Assembly: GCF_032452875.1 (NCBI RefSeq)
Contig: NW_026894310.1
Location: 1-64,000, forward strand
DNA length: 64,000 bases
Origin: Bos javanicus
Taxonomy: Eukaryota > Chordata > Mammalia > Artiodactyla > Bovidae
Direction: 5' to 3'
In this document: in pieces, positions 13,501-28,719 of the stretch
Numbering within the stretch: the stretch's first letter is position 1
How the letters are laid out: each line of letters starts with the position of its first letter
The notes under the pieces: generated by a model
What the model was told of the DNA's origin: nothing
The model's database searches: none
What the model saw: only the letters and a program-made list of their open reading frames with translations
Program-made: the position numbers and the translations under genes

Positions 13501-13681
13501 GATGATCATACACTAATCTTGTGACAGATCATGCACTGATCACGTGGCTGATCATGCACTGATACCGTGACTGAGCATGGACTGATCACATGACTATCAT
13601 GTAGTGATCACGTGACTTAATGGCGCTGATCATGTGACTGATCATGCGCTGATCATGTTTGCTATCATACACTGATCATGT
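10557..13681 (+). repeat. Unit 6, L type (3125 bp)
   Basis: Cassette 10557-10796. Duplication markers lie at 11176 and 12352 (1,176 bp apart). About 11480-12180 is consensus-rich. A 65-codon open stretch at 12188-12385 is pure satellite and not a gene. The left flank of the next cassette carries GCCCGTGC near 13482. Confidence 0.92.
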
Positions 13682-15563
13682 GCCTCTGGAGGCAATAAAC
13701 AAAGAGCTGAGTAGGCACGAATCAAACAGTCAGCAGGCAATAATCATGGAACTCAGGTGTGAGGAATCATGCTGCTCAGCTGGCAATAATCAAGCAGCTG
13801 AGCAGGCAGGAATTACGCAGCACAGCTGGCAATTGTCAAGCAGATGACAGGCAGGAATCGTGCAGCTCAGCTGGCAATTGTCAAGCAGATGAGCAGACAG
13901 TAATCACGCAGCTCAGCAGGCCCAGATCACGTGACTGAGCATGCACTGTTCACGTGGCTGATCATACACTGATCACGTGATGATCATGCACTGATCACTT
14001 GGATATCATGCACTGATCACGTGGCTGATCATACACTGTTCACGTGTCTGACCATGCACTGATCACGTGGCTGATCATACACTGCTCACGTAACTGATCA
14101 TGCACTGATCACGTGGCTATCATGCACTGATCACGTGGCTGAACATGCACTGTTCACGTGGCTGATCACACACCTGTCACGTGACATATCATGCACTGAT
14201 CACGTGGCACTCATGCACTGATCACGTGGCTGATCATACTCTGCTCACGTAACTCATGCACACATCACGTGGCTATCATGCACTGCTCACGTGGCTCGTC
14301 ATGGAATGATCACGTAGCAACCATATACTGGTAACGTGACTGATCATGCAAAGATCACGTAAATGATCATGCACTGTTCACGTGACTGATCATGTACTGA
14401 TCACGTGACTGATCATGCACTGACCACGTGGCTATCATGCTCTGCTCACGTGGCTGATCATGCAACGATCACGTAGCAACCATGTACTGGTCACGTGACT
14501 GATCATGCACTGATCACGTAATTGATCCTGCACTGATCACGTGGCTCATCATGCACTGATCACGTGGCTGATCACACATGTATCACGTGACTGATCATGC
14601 ACTGATCCCGTGGCTCTCATGCACTGATCACGTGGCTGTCATGCACTGATCACGTGGATATCATGCACTGATCATGTGGCTGATCACACACGTATCACAT
14701 GACTGATCATGCACTGATCACGTGGCTATCATGCACTGATCACGTGGCTGATCAGGCAATGATCACGTAGCTACCATGTACTGGTCACGTGACTGATCAT
14801 GCACTGATCACGTAATTGATCATGCACTGATCATGTGGCTGATCATGCACTGATCACGTGGCTGATCATACACTGATCACATAACTGATCATGCACTGAT
14901 CACGTGACTGATCATGCACTGATCACGTGGCTATCATGCACTGATCACTTGGCTGGACATACACTGATCACGTGCCTGGTCATGCACTGATCACGTGGCT
15001 GATCATGCACTGATCACGTGACTGATCATGCACTGATCTCGTGTCTGATCATGCACTGATCACGTGGCTATCATGCACTGCTCACGTGGCTGATCTTGCC
15101 ATGATCACGCAGCTACCATGTACTGGTCACATGACTGATCATGCACTGATCACGTGACTGATCATGCAGTGATCACGTGGCTATCATGAACTACTCACGT
15201 GGCTGATCATGCAATGATCATGTAGCTACCATGTACAGGTCACGTGAATGATCATACACCCATCAGGTGACTGATCATGCACTGATCACGTGGCTATCAT
15301 GCACTGATCACGAGACTGATCATGCACTGTTCACGTCTATATCATGCACTGATCACATGACTGCCCGTGCACTGATCACGTGGATGATCATACACTAATC
15401 TTGTGACAGATCATGCACTGATCACGTGGCTGATCATGCACTGATACCGTGACTGAGCATGGACTGATCACATGACTATCATGTAGTGATCACGTGACTT
15501 AATGGCGCTGATCATGTGACTGATCATGCGCTGATCATGTTTGCTATCATACACTGATCATGT
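13682..15563 (+). repeat. Unit 7, S type lacking one monomer (1882 bp)
   Basis: Cassette 13682-13921. It differs from the 1903/1904-bp S units by loss of one 22-bp TATCATGC monomer just before GATCAGGCAATG (about 14720-14755). It also has a private change in GATCTTGCCATG (near 15096, GATCATGCCATG elsewhere). Confidence 0.92.
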
Positions 15564-18500
15564 GCCTCTGGAGGCAATAAACAAAGAGCTGAGTAGGCAC
15601 GAATCAAACAGTCAGCAGGCAATAATCATGGAACTCAGGTGTGAGGAATCATGCTGCTCAGCTGGCAATAATCAAGCAGCTGAGCAGGCAGGAATTACGC
15701 AGCACAGCTGGCAATTGTCAAGCAGATGACAGGCAGGAATCGTGCAGCTCAGCTGGCAATTGTCAAGCAGATGAGCAGACAGTAATCACGCAGCTCAGCA
15801 GGCCCAGATCACGTGACTGAGCATGCACTGTTCACGTGGCTGATCATACACTGATCACGTGATGATCATGCACTGATCACTTGGATATCATGCACTGATC
15901 ACGTGGCTGATCATACACTGTTCACGTGTCTGACCATGCACTGATCACGTGGCTGATCATACACTGCTCACGTAACTGATCATGCACTGATCACGTGGCT
16001 ATCATGCACTGATCACGTGGCTGAACATGCACTGTTCACGTGGCTGATCACACACCTGTCACGTGACATATCATGCACTGATCACGTGGCACTCATGCAC
16101 TGATCACGTGGCTGATCATACTCTGCTCACGTAACTCATGCACACATCACGTGGCTATCATGCACTGCTCACGTGGCTCGTCATGGAATGATCACGTAGC
16201 AACCATATACTGGTAACGTGACTGATCATGCACTGATCACGTAAATGATCATGCACTGTTCACGTGACTGATCATGTACTGATCACGTGACTGATCATGC
16301 ACTGATCACGTGGCTATCATGCTCTGCTCACGTGGCTGATCATGCAACGATCACGTAGCAACCATGTACTGGTCACGTGACTGATCATGCACTGATCACG
16401 TAATTGATCCTGCACTGATCACGTGGCTCATCATGCACTGATCACGTGGCTGATCACACATGTATCACGTGACTGATCATGCACTGATCACGTGGCTCAT
16501 GCACTGATCACGTGGCTGATCATGCACGATCACGTGACTGATCATGCACTGATCACGTGGCTATCATGCACTGATCACGTGGCTGATCATGCACTGATCA
16601 CGTAGCTACCATGCACTGATCACGTGACTGATCATGCACTGATCACGTAATTGATCATGCACTGATCACGTGGCTGATCATGCACTGATCACGTGGCTGA
16701 TCATGCACTGATCACATAACTGATCATGCACTGATCACGTGACTGATCATGCACTGATCACGTGGCTATCATGCACTGATCACGTGGCTGATCATACACT
16801 GATCACGTGCCTGATCATGCACTGATCACGTGACTGATCATGCACTGATCACGTGGCTGATCATGCACTGATCACGTGGCTATCATGCACTGATCACGTG
16901 GCTGATCATGCACTGATCACGTAGCATCATGTACTGGTCACGTGACTGATCATGCACTGATCACGTAACTGATCATGCACTGATCACGTGGCTGATCATG
17001 CACTGATCACGTGGCTGATCACACATGATCACGTGACTGATCATGCACTGATCACGTGGCTATCATGCACTGATCACGTGGCTGATCATGCACTGATCAC
17101 GTGGCTATCATGCACTGATCACGTGGCTGATCATACACTGATCACGTAACTGATCATGCACTGATCACGTGGCTATCATGCACTGATCACGTGGCTGATC
17201 ATGCACTGTTCACGTGGCTGATCACACACTGTCACGTGACATATCATGCACTGATCACGTGGCACTCATGCACTGATCACGTGGCTGATCATACTCTGCT
17301 CACGTAACTCATGCACACATCACGTGGCTATCATGCACTGCTCACGTGGCTCGTCATGGAATGATCACGTAGCAACCATATACTGGTCACGTGACTGATC
17401 ATGCAAAGATCACGTAAATGATCATGCACTGTTCACGTGACTGATCATGCACTGATCACGTGACTGATCATGCACTGATCACGTGGCTATCATGCACTGC
17501 TCACGTGGCTGATCATGCAACGATCACGTAGCAACCATGTACTGGTCACGTGACTGATCATGCACTGATCACGTAATTGATCATGCACTGATCACGTGGC
17601 TCATCATGCACTGATCACGTGGCTGATCACACATGTATCACGTGACTGATCATGCACTGATCACGTGGCTCTCATGCACTGATCACGTGGCTGTCATGCA
17701 CTGATCACGTGGATATCATGCACTGATCACGTGGCTGATCACACACGTATCACATGACTGATCATGCACTGATCACGTGGCTATCATGCACTGATCACGT
17801 GGCTATCATGCACTGATCACGTGGCTGATCATGCAATGATCACGTAGCTACCATGTACTGGTCACGTGACTGATCATGCACTGATCACGTAATTGATCAT
17901 GCACTGATCACGTGGCTGATCATGCACTGATCACGTGGCTGATCATACACTGATCACGTAACTGATCATGCACTGATCACGTGACTGATCATGCACTGAT
18001 CACGTGGCTATCATGCACTGATCACTTGGCTGACATACACTGATCACGTGCCTGATCATGCACTGATCACGTGGCTGATCATGCACTGATCACGTGACTG
18101 ATCATGCACTGATCACGTGGCTGATCATGCACTGATCACGTGACTGATCATGCACTGATCACGTGTCTGATCATGCACTGATCACGTGGCTATCATGCAC
18201 TGCTCACGTGGCTGATCATGCCATGATCACGCAGCTACCATGTACTGGTCACATGACTGATCATGCACTGATCACGTGACTGATCATGCAGTGATCACGT
18301 GGCTATCATGAACTACTCACGTGGCTGATCATGCAATGATCATGTAGCTACCATGTACAGGTCACGTGAATGATCATACACCCATCAGGTGACTGATCAT
18401 GCACTGATCACGTGGCTATCATGCACTGATCACGAGACTGATCATGCACTGTTCACGTCTATATCATGCACTGATCACATGACTGCCCGTGCACTGATCA

Positions 18501-18685
18501 CGTGGATGATCATACACTAATCTTGTGACAGATCATGCACTGATCACGTGGCTGATCATGCACTGATACCGTGACTGAGCATGGACTGATCACATGACTA
18601 TCATGTAGTGATCACGTGACTTAATGGCGCTGATCATGTGACTGATCATGCGCTGATCATGTTTGCTATCATACACTGATCATGT
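15564..18685 (+). repeat. Unit 8, L type (3122 bp)
   Basis: Cassette 15564-15803. Duplication markers at 16183 and 17356 are 1,173 bp apart, three bases less than in units 3, 6 and 12. The short spacing comes from small losses such as GTGGCTCATGCAC near 16490. About 16480-17180 is nearly pure consensus. Confidence 0.92.
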
Positions 18686-20588
18686 GCCTCTGGAGGCAAT
18701 AAACAAAGAGCTGAGTAGGCACGAATCAAACAGTCAGCAGGCAATAATCATGGAACTCAGGTGTGAGGAATCATGCTGCTCAGCTGGCAATAATCAAGCA
18801 GCTGAGCAGGCAGGAATTACGCAGCACAGCTGGCAATTGTCAAGCAGATGACAGGCAGGAATCGTGCAGCTCAGCTGGCAATTGTCAAGCAGATGAGCAG
18901 ACAGTAATCACGCAGCTCAGCAGGCCCAGATCACGTGACTGAGCATGCACTGTTCACGTGGCTGATCATACACTGATCACGTGATGATCATGCACTGATC
19001 ACTTGGATATCATGCACTGATCACGTGGCTGATCATACACTGTTCACGTGTCTGACCATGCACTGATCACGTGGCTGATCATACACTGCTCACGTAACTG
19101 ATCATGCACTGATCACGTGGCTATCATGCACTGATCACGTGGCTGAACATGCACTGTTCACGTGGCTGATCACACACCTGTCACGTGACATATCATGCAC
19201 TGATCACGTGGCACTCATGCACTGATCACGTGGCTGATCATACTCTGCTCACGTAACTCATGCACACATCACGTGGCTATCATGCACTGCTCACGTGGCT
19301 CGTCATGGAATGATCACGTAGCAACCATATACTGGTAACGTGACTGATCATGCAAAGATCACGTAAATGATCATGCACTGTTCACGTGACTGATCATGTA
19401 CTGATCACGTGACTGATCATGCACTGACCACGTGGCTATCATGCTCTGCTCACGTGGCTGATCATGCAACGATCACGTAGCAACCATGTACTGGTCACGT
19501 GACTGATCATGCACTGATCACGTAATTGATCCTGCACTGATCACGTGGCTCATCATGCACTGATCACGTGGCTGATCACACATGTATCACGTGACTGATC
19601 ATGCACTGATCCCGTGGCTCTCATGCACTGATCACGTGGCTGTCATGCACTGATCACGTGGATATCATGCACTGATCATGTGGCTGATCACACTCGTATC
19701 ACATGACTGATCATGCACTGATCACGTGGCTATCATGCACTGATCACGTGGCTATCATGCACTGATCACGTGGCTGATCAGGCAATGATCACGTAGCTAC
19801 CATGTACTGGTCACGTGACTGATCATGCACTGATCACGTAATTGATCATGCACTGATCATGTGGCTGATCATGCACTGATCACGTGGCTGATCATGCACT
19901 GATCACATAACTGATCATGCACTGATCACGTGACTGATCATGCACTGATCACGTGGCTATCATGCACTGATCACTTGGCTGACATACACTGATCACGTGC
20001 CTGGTCATGCACTGATCACGTGGCTGATCATGCACTGATCACGTGACTGATCATGCACTGATCTCGTGTCTGATCATGCACTGATCACGTGGCTATCATG
20101 CACTGCTCACGTGGCTGATCATGCCATGATCACGCAGCTACCATGTACTGGTCACATGACTGATCATGCACTGATCACGTGACTGATCATGCAGTGATCA
20201 CGTGGCTATCATGAACTACTCACGTGGCTGATCATGCAATGATCATGTAGCTACCATGTACAGGTCACGTGAATGATCATACACCCATCAGGTGACTGAT
20301 CATGCACTGATCACGTGGCTATCATGCACTGATCACGAGACTGATCATGCACTGTTCACGTCTATATCATGCACTGATCACATGACTGCCCGTGCACTGA
20401 TCACGTGGATGATCATACACTAATCTTGTGACAGATCATGCACTGATCACGTGGCTGATCATGCACTGATACCGTGACTGAGCATGGACTGATCACATGA
20501 CTATCATGTAGTGATCACGTGACTTAATGGCGCTGATCATGTGACTGATCATGCGCTGATCATGTTTGCTATCATACACTGATCATGT
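18686..20588 (+). repeat. Unit 9, S type (1903 bp)
   Basis: Cassette 18686-18925. It carries GATCCCGTGG (about 19610) and GATCAGGCAATG. A private CACACTCGTATC near 19690 replaces CACACACGTATC. Otherwise it is very close to units 2 and 5. Confidence 0.92.
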
Positions 20589-23500
20589 GCCTCTGGAGGC
20601 AATAAACAAAGAGCTGAGTAGGCACGAATCAAACAGTCAGCAGGCAATAATCATGGAACTCAGGTGTGAGGAATCATGCTGCTCAGCTGGCAATAATCAA
20701 GCAGCTGAGCAGGCAGGAATTACGCAGCACAGCTGGCAATTGTCAAGCAGATGACAGGCAGGAATCGTGCAGCTCAGCTGGCAATTGTCAAGCAGATGAG
20801 CAGACAGTAATCACGCAGCTCAGCAGGCCCAGATCACGTGACTGAGCATGCACTGTTCACGTGGCTGATCATACACTGATCACGTGATGATCATGCACTG
20901 ATCACTTGGATATCATGCACTGATCACGTGGCTGATCATACACTGTTCACGTGTCTGACCATGCACTGATCACGTGGCTGATCATACACTGCTCACGTAA
21001 CTGATCATGCACTGATCACGTGGCTATCATGCACTGATCACGTGGCTGAACATGCACTGTTCACGTGGCTGATCACACACCTGTCACGTGACATATCATG
21101 CACTGATCACGTGGCACTCATGCACTGATCACGTGGCTGATCATACTCTGCTCACGTAACTCATGCACACATCACGTGGCTATCATGCACTGCTCACGTG
21201 GCTCGTCATGGAATGATCACGTAGCAACCATATACTGGTAACGTGACTGATCATGCACTGATCACGTAAATGATCATGCACTGTTCACGTGACTGATCAT
21301 GTACTGATCACGTGACTGATCATGCACTGACCACGTGGCTATCATGCTCTGCTCACGTGGCTGATCATGCAACGATCACGTAGCAACCATGTACTGGTCA
21401 CGTGACTGATCATGCACTGATCACGTAATTGATCCTGCACTGATCACGTGGCTCATCATGCACTGATCACGTGGCTGATCACACATGTATCACGTGACTG
21501 ATCATGCACTGATCACGTGGCTCTCATGCACTGATCACGTGGCTGATCACACATGATCACGTGACTGATCATGCACTGATCACGTGGCTATCATGCACTG
21601 ATCACGTGGCTGATCATGCAATGATCACGTAGCTATCATGCACTGATCACGTAACTGATCATGCACTGATCACGTAATTGATCATGCACTGATCACGTGG
21701 CTGATCATGCACTGATCACGTGGCTGATCATGCACTGATCACGTAACTGATCATGCACTGATCACGTGACTGATCATGCACTGATCACGTGGCTATCATG
21801 CACTGATCACGTGGCTGATCATGCACTGATCACGTGCCTGATCATGCACTGATCACGTGACTGATCATGCACTGATCACGTGACTGATCATGCACTGATC
21901 ACGTGGCTATCATGCACTGCTCACGTGGCTGATCATGCAATGATCACGTAGCATCATGTACTGGTCACGTGACTGATCATGCACTGATCACGTAATTGAT
22001 CATGCACTGATCACGTGGCTGATCATGCACTGATCACGTGGCTGATCACACATGATCACGTGACTGATCATGCACTGATCACGTGGCTATCATGCACTGA
22101 TCACGTGGCTGATCATGCACTGATCACGTGGATATCATGCACTGATCACGTGGCTGATCATACACTGATCACGTAACTGATCATGCACTGATCACGTGGC
22201 TATCATGCACTGATCACGTGGCTGATCATGCACTGATCACGTGGCTGATCACACACTGTCACGTGACATATCATGCACTGATCACGTGGCACTCATGCAC
22301 TGATCACGTGGCTGATCATACTCTGCTCACGTAACTCATGCACACATCACGTGGCTATCATGCACTGCTCACGTGGCTGTCATGCAATGATCACGTAGCA
22401 ACCATATACTGGTCACGTGACTGATCATGCACTGATCACGTAAATGATCATGCACTGTTCACGTGACTGATCATGCACTGATCACGTGACTGATCATGCA
22501 CTGATCACGTGGCTATCATGCACTGCTCACGTGGCTGATCATGCAACGATCACGTAGCAACCATGTACTGGTCACGTGACTGATCATGCACTGATCACGT
22601 AATTGATCATGCACTGATCACGTGGCTCATCATGCACTGATCACGTGGCTGATCACACACTGATCACGTGACTGATCATGCACTGATCACGTGGCTCTCA
22701 TGCACTGATCACGTGGCTGTCATGCACTGATCACGTGGATATCATGCACTGATCACGTGGCTGATCACACACGTATCACATGACTGATCATGCACTGATC
22801 ACGTGGCTATCATGCACTGATCACGTGGCTATCATGCACTGATCACGTGGCTGATCATGCAATGATCACGTAGCTACCATGTACTGGTCACGTGACTGAT
22901 CATGCACTGATCACGTAATTGATCATGCACTGATCATGTGGCTGATCATGCACTGATCACGTGGCTGATCATGCACTGATCACGTGACTGATCATGCACT
23001 GATCACGTGACTGATCATGCACTGATCACGTGGCTATCATGCACTGATCACGTGGCTGATCATACACTGATCACGTGCCTGATCATGCACTGATCACGTG
23101 GCTGATCATGCACTGATCACGTGACTGATCATGCACTGATCACGTGGCTGATCATGCACTGATCACGTGACTGATCATGCACTGATCACGTGTCTGATCA
23201 TGCACTGATCACGTGGCTATCATGCACTGCTCACGTGGCTGATCATGCCATGATCACGCAGCTACCATGTACTGGTCACATGACTGATCATGCACTGATC
23301 ACGTGACTGATCATGCAGTGATCACGTGGCTATCATGAACTACTCACGTGGCTGATCATGCAATGATCATGTAGCTACCATGTACAGGTCACGTGAATGA
23401 TCATACACCCATCAGGTGACTGATCATGCACTGATCACGTGGCTATCATGCACTGATCACGAGACTGATCATGCACTGTTCACGTCTATATCATGCACTG

Positions 23501-23712
23501 ATCACATGACTGCCCGTGCACTGATCACGTGGATGATCATACACTAATCTTGTGACAGATCATGCACTGATCACGTGGCTGATCATGCACTGATACCGTG
23601 ACTGAGCATGGACTGATCACATGACTATCATGTAGTGATCACGTGACTTAATGGCGCTGATCATGTGACTGATCATGCGCTGATCATGTTTGCTATCATA
23701 CACTGATCATGT
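20589..23712 (+). repeat. Unit 10, L type (3124 bp)
   Basis: Cassette 20589-20828. The first marker, CATGGAATGATC, is at 21208. The second, near 22382, has changed to CATGCAATGATC, a step back toward the consensus monomer. Most of 21580-22260 and 22980-23220 is consensus-like. Confidence 0.92.
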
Positions 23713-25594
23713 GCCTCTGGAGGCAATAAACAAAGAGCTGAGTAGGCACGAATCAAACAGTCAGCAGGCAATAATCATGGAACTCAGGTGTGAGGAATCA
23801 TGCTGCTCAGCTGGCAATAATCAAGCAGCTGAGCAGGCAGGAATTACGCAGCACAGCTGGCAATTGTCAAGCAGATGACAGGCAGGAATCGTGCAGCTCA
23901 GCTGGCAATTGTCAAGCAGATGAGCAGACAGTAATCACGCAGCTCAGCAGGCCCAGATCACGTGACTGAGCATGCACTGTTCACGTGGCTGATCATACAC
24001 TGATCACGTGATGATCATGCACTGATCACTTGGATATCATGCACTGATCACGTGGCTGATCATACACTGTTCACGTGTCTGACCATGCACTGATCACGTG
24101 GCTGATCATACACTGCTCACGTAACTGATCATGCACTGATCACGTGGCTATCATGCACTGATCACGTGGCTGAACATGCACTGTTCACGTGGCTGATCAC
24201 ACACCTGTCACGTGACATATCATGCACTGATCACGTGGCACTCATGCACTGATCACGTGGCTGATCATACTCTGCTCACGTAACTCATGCACACATCACG
24301 TGGCTATCATGCACTGCTCACGTGGCTCGTCATGGAATGATCACGTAGCAACCATATACTGGTAACGTGACTGATCATGCAAAGATCACGTAAATGATCA
24401 TGCACTGTTCACGTGACTGATCATGTACTGATCACGTGACTGATCATGCACTGACCACGTGGCTATCATGCTCTGCTCACGTGGCTGATCATGCAACGAT
24501 CACGTAGCAACCATGTACTGGTCACGTGACTGATCATGCACTGATCACGTAATTGATCCTGCACTGATCACGTGGCTCATCATGCACTGATCACGTGGCT
24601 GATCACACATGTATCACGTGACTGATCATGCACTGATCACGTGGCTCTCATGCACTGATCACGTGGCTGTCATGCACTGATCACGTGGATATCATGCACT
24701 GATCACGTGGCTGATCACACACGTATCACATGACTGATCATGCACTGATCACGTGGCTATCATGCACTGATCACGTGGCTGATCATGCAATGATCACGTA
24801 GCTACCATGTACTGGTCACGTGACTGATCATGCACTGATCACGTAATTGATCATGCACTGATCATGTGGCTGATCATGCACTGATCACGTGGCTGATCAT
24901 ACACTGATCACATAACTGATCATGCACTGATCACGTGACTGATCATGCACTGATCACGTGGCTATCATGCACTGATCACTTGGCTGGACATACACTGATC
25001 ACGTGCCTGGTCATGCACTGATCACGTGGCTGATCATGCACTGATCACGTGACTGATCATGCACTGATCTCGTGTCTGATCATGCACTGATCACGTGGCT
25101 ATCATGCACTGCTCACGTGGCTGATCATGCCATGATCACGCAGCTACCATGTACTGGTCACATGACTGATCATGCACTGATCACGTGACTGATCATGCAG
25201 TGATCACGTGGCTATCATGAACTACTCACGTGGCTGATCATGCAATGATCATGTAGCTACCATGTACAGGTCACGTGAATGATCATACACCCATCAGGTG
25301 ACTGATCATGCACTGATCACGTGGCTATCATGCACTGATCACGAGACTGATCATGCACTGTTCACGTCTATATCATGCACTGATCACATGACTGCCCGTG
25401 CACTGATCACGTGGATGATCATACACTAATCTTGTGACAGATCATGCACTGATCACGTGGCTGATCATGCACTGATACCGTGACTGAGCATGGACTGATC
25501 ACATGACTATCATGTAGTGATCACGTGACTTAATGGCGCTGATCATGTGACTGATCATGCGCTGATCATGTTTGCTATCATACACTGATCATGT
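23713..25594 (+). repeat. Unit 11, S type lacking one monomer (1882 bp)
   Basis: Cassette 23713-23952. It lacks the same 22-bp monomer as unit 7, exactly one 10.03-kb period downstream of it. Unlike unit 7 it has GATCACGTGGCTCTC where most S units have GATCCCGTGG, and GATCATGCAATG where most have GATCAGGCAATG. Confidence 0.92.
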
Positions 25595-28500
25595 GCCTCT
25601 GGAGGCAATAAACAAAGAGCTGAGTAGGCACGAATCAAACAGTCAGCAGGCAATAATCATGGAACTCAGGTGTGAGGAATCATGCTGCTCAGCTGGCAAT
25701 AATCAAGCAGCTGAGCAGGCAGGAATTACGCAGCACAGCTGGCAATTGTCAAGCAGATGACAGGCAGGAATCGTGCAGCTCAGCTGGCAATTGTCAAGCA
25801 GATGAGCAGACAGTAATCACGCAGCTCAGCAGGCCCAGATCACGTGACTGAGCATGCACTGTTCACGTGGCTGATCATACACTGATCACGTGATGATCAT
25901 GCACTGATCACTTGGATATCATGCACTGATCACGTGGCTGATCATACACTGTTCACGTGTCTGACCATGCACTGATCACGTGGCTGATCATACACTGCTC
26001 ACGTAACTGATCATGCACTGATCACGTGGCTATCATGCACTGATCACGTGGCTGAACATGCACTGTTCACGTGGCTGATCACACACCTGTCACGTGACAT
26101 ATCATGCACTGATCACGTGGCACTCATGCACTGATCACGTGGCTGATCATACTCTGCTCACGTAACTCATGCACACATCACGTGGCTATCATGCACTGCT
26201 CACGTGGCTCGTCATGGAATGATCACGTAGCAACCATATACTGGTCACGTGACTGATCATGCACTGATCACGTAAATGATCATGCACTGTTCACGTGACT
26301 GATCATGTACTGATCACGTGACTGATCATGCACTGATCACGTGGCTATCATGCTCTGCTCACGTGGCTGATCATGCAACGATCACGTAGCAACCATGTAC
26401 TGGTCACGTGACTGATCATGCACTGATCACGTAATTGATCCTGCACTGATCACGTGGCTCATCATGCACTGATCACGTGGCTGATCACACATGTATCACG
26501 TGACTGATCATGCACTGATCACGTGGCTCTCATGCACTGATCACGTGGCTGATCATGCACTGATCACGTAACTGATCATGCACTGATCACGTGGCTATCA
26601 TGCACTGATCACGTGGCTGATCATGCACTGATCACGTAGCTACCATGTACTGATCACGTGACTGATCATGCACTGATCACGTAACTGATCATGCACTGAT
26701 CACGTGGCTGATCATGCACTGATCACGTGGCTGATCATGCACTGATCACATGACTGATCATGCACTGATCACGTGACTGATCATGCACTGATCACGTGGC
26801 TATCATGCACTGATCACGTGGCTGATCATACACTGATCACGTGCCTGATCATGCACTGATCACGTGACTGATCATGCACTGATCACGTGACTGATCATGC
26901 ACTGATCACGTGGCTATCATGCACTGATCACGTGGCTGATCATGCAATGATCACGTAGCATCATGCACTGGTCACGTGACTGATCATGCACTGATCACGT
27001 GACTGATCATGCACTGATCACGTGGCTGATCATGCACTGATCACGTGGCTGATCACACATGATCACGTGACTGATCATGCACTGATCACGTGGCTATCAT
27101 GCACTGATCACGTGGCTGATCATGCACTGATCACGTGGCTATCATGCACTGATCACGTGGCTGATCATACACTGATCACGTAACTGATCATGCACTGATC
27201 ACGTGGCTATCATGCACTGATCACGTGGCTGAACATGCACTGTTCACGTGGCTGATCACACACTGTCACGTGACATATCATGCACTGATCACGTGGCACT
27301 CATGCACTGATCACGTGGCTGATCATACTCTGCTCACGTAACTCATGCACACATCACGTGGCTATCATGCACTGCTCACGTGGCTCGTCATGGAATGATC
27401 ACGTAGCAACCATATACTGGTCACGTGACTGATCATGCAAAGATCACGTAAATGATCATGCACTGTTCACGTGACTGATCATGCACTGATCACGTGACTG
27501 ATCATGCACTGATCACGTGGCTATCATGCTCTGCTCACGTGGCTGATCATGCAACGATCACGTAGCAACCATGTACTGGTCACGTGACTGATCATGCACT
27601 GATCACGTAATTGATCATGCACTGATCACGTGGCTCATCATGCACTGATCACGTGGCTGATCACACATGTATCACGTGACTGATCATGCACTGATCACGT
27701 GGCTCTCATGCACTGATCACGTGGCTGTCATGCACTGATCACGTGGATATCATGCACTGATCACGTGGCTGATCACACACGTATCACATGACTGATCATG
27801 CACTGATCACGTGGCTATCATGCACTGATCACGTGGCTATCATGCACTGATCACGTGGCTGATCATGCAATGATCACGTAGCTACCATGTACTGGTCACG
27901 TGACTGATCATGCACTGATCACGTAATTGATCATGCACTGATCATGTGGCTGATCATGCACTGATCACGTGGCTGATCATACACTGATCACATAACTGAT
28001 CATGCACTGATCACGTGACTGATCATGCACTGATCACGTGGCTATCATGCACTGATCACGTGGCTGACATACACTGATCACGTGCCTGGTCATGCACTGA
28101 TCACGTGGCTGATCATGCACTGATCACGTGACTGATCATGCACTGATCACGTGGCTGATCATGCACTGATCACGTGACTGATCATGCACTGATCTCGTGT
28201 CTGATCATGCACTGATCACGTGGCTATCATGCACTGCTCACGTGGCTGATCATGCCATGATCACGCAGCTACCATGTACTGGTCACATGACTGATCATGC
28301 ACTGATCACGTGACTGATCATGCAGTGATCACGTGGCTATCATGAACTACTCACGTGGCTGATCATGCAATGATCATGTAGCTACCATGTACAGGTCACG
28401 TGAATGATCATACACCCATCAGGTGACTGATCATGCACTGATCACGTGGCTATCATGCACTGATCACGAGACTGATCATGCACTGTTCACGTCTATATCA

Positions 28501-28719
28501 TGCACTGATCACATGACTGCCCGTGCACTGATCACGTGGATGATCATACACTAATCTTGTGACAGATCATGCACTGATCACGTGGCTGATCATGCACTGA
28601 TACCGTGACTGAGCATGGACTGATCACATGACTATCATGTAGTGATCACGTGACTTAATGGCGCTGATCATGTGACTGATCATGCGCTGATCATGTTTGC
28701 TATCATACACTGATCATGT
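25595..28719 (+). repeat. Unit 12, L type (3125 bp)
   Basis: Cassette 25595-25834. Duplication markers are at 26214 and 27390 (1,176 bp apart). TATACTGGTCACG replaces TGGTAACG in both duplicated blocks. About 26540-27180 is near consensus. Confidence 0.92.

Larger units (their letters stand above)
10557..20588 (+). repeat. 10.03-kb tetrameric super-repeat, copy 1 (L-s-L-S)
   Basis: Four consecutive units of 3125, 1882, 3122 and 1903 bp make a 10,032-bp block. The 1882-bp unit lacks one 22-bp TATC-type monomer that the 1903-bp unit has, so the two short units within the block can be told apart. The next 10,034 bp repeats the same order of lengths, which suggests the block was duplicated as a whole. 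Confidence 0.75.
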
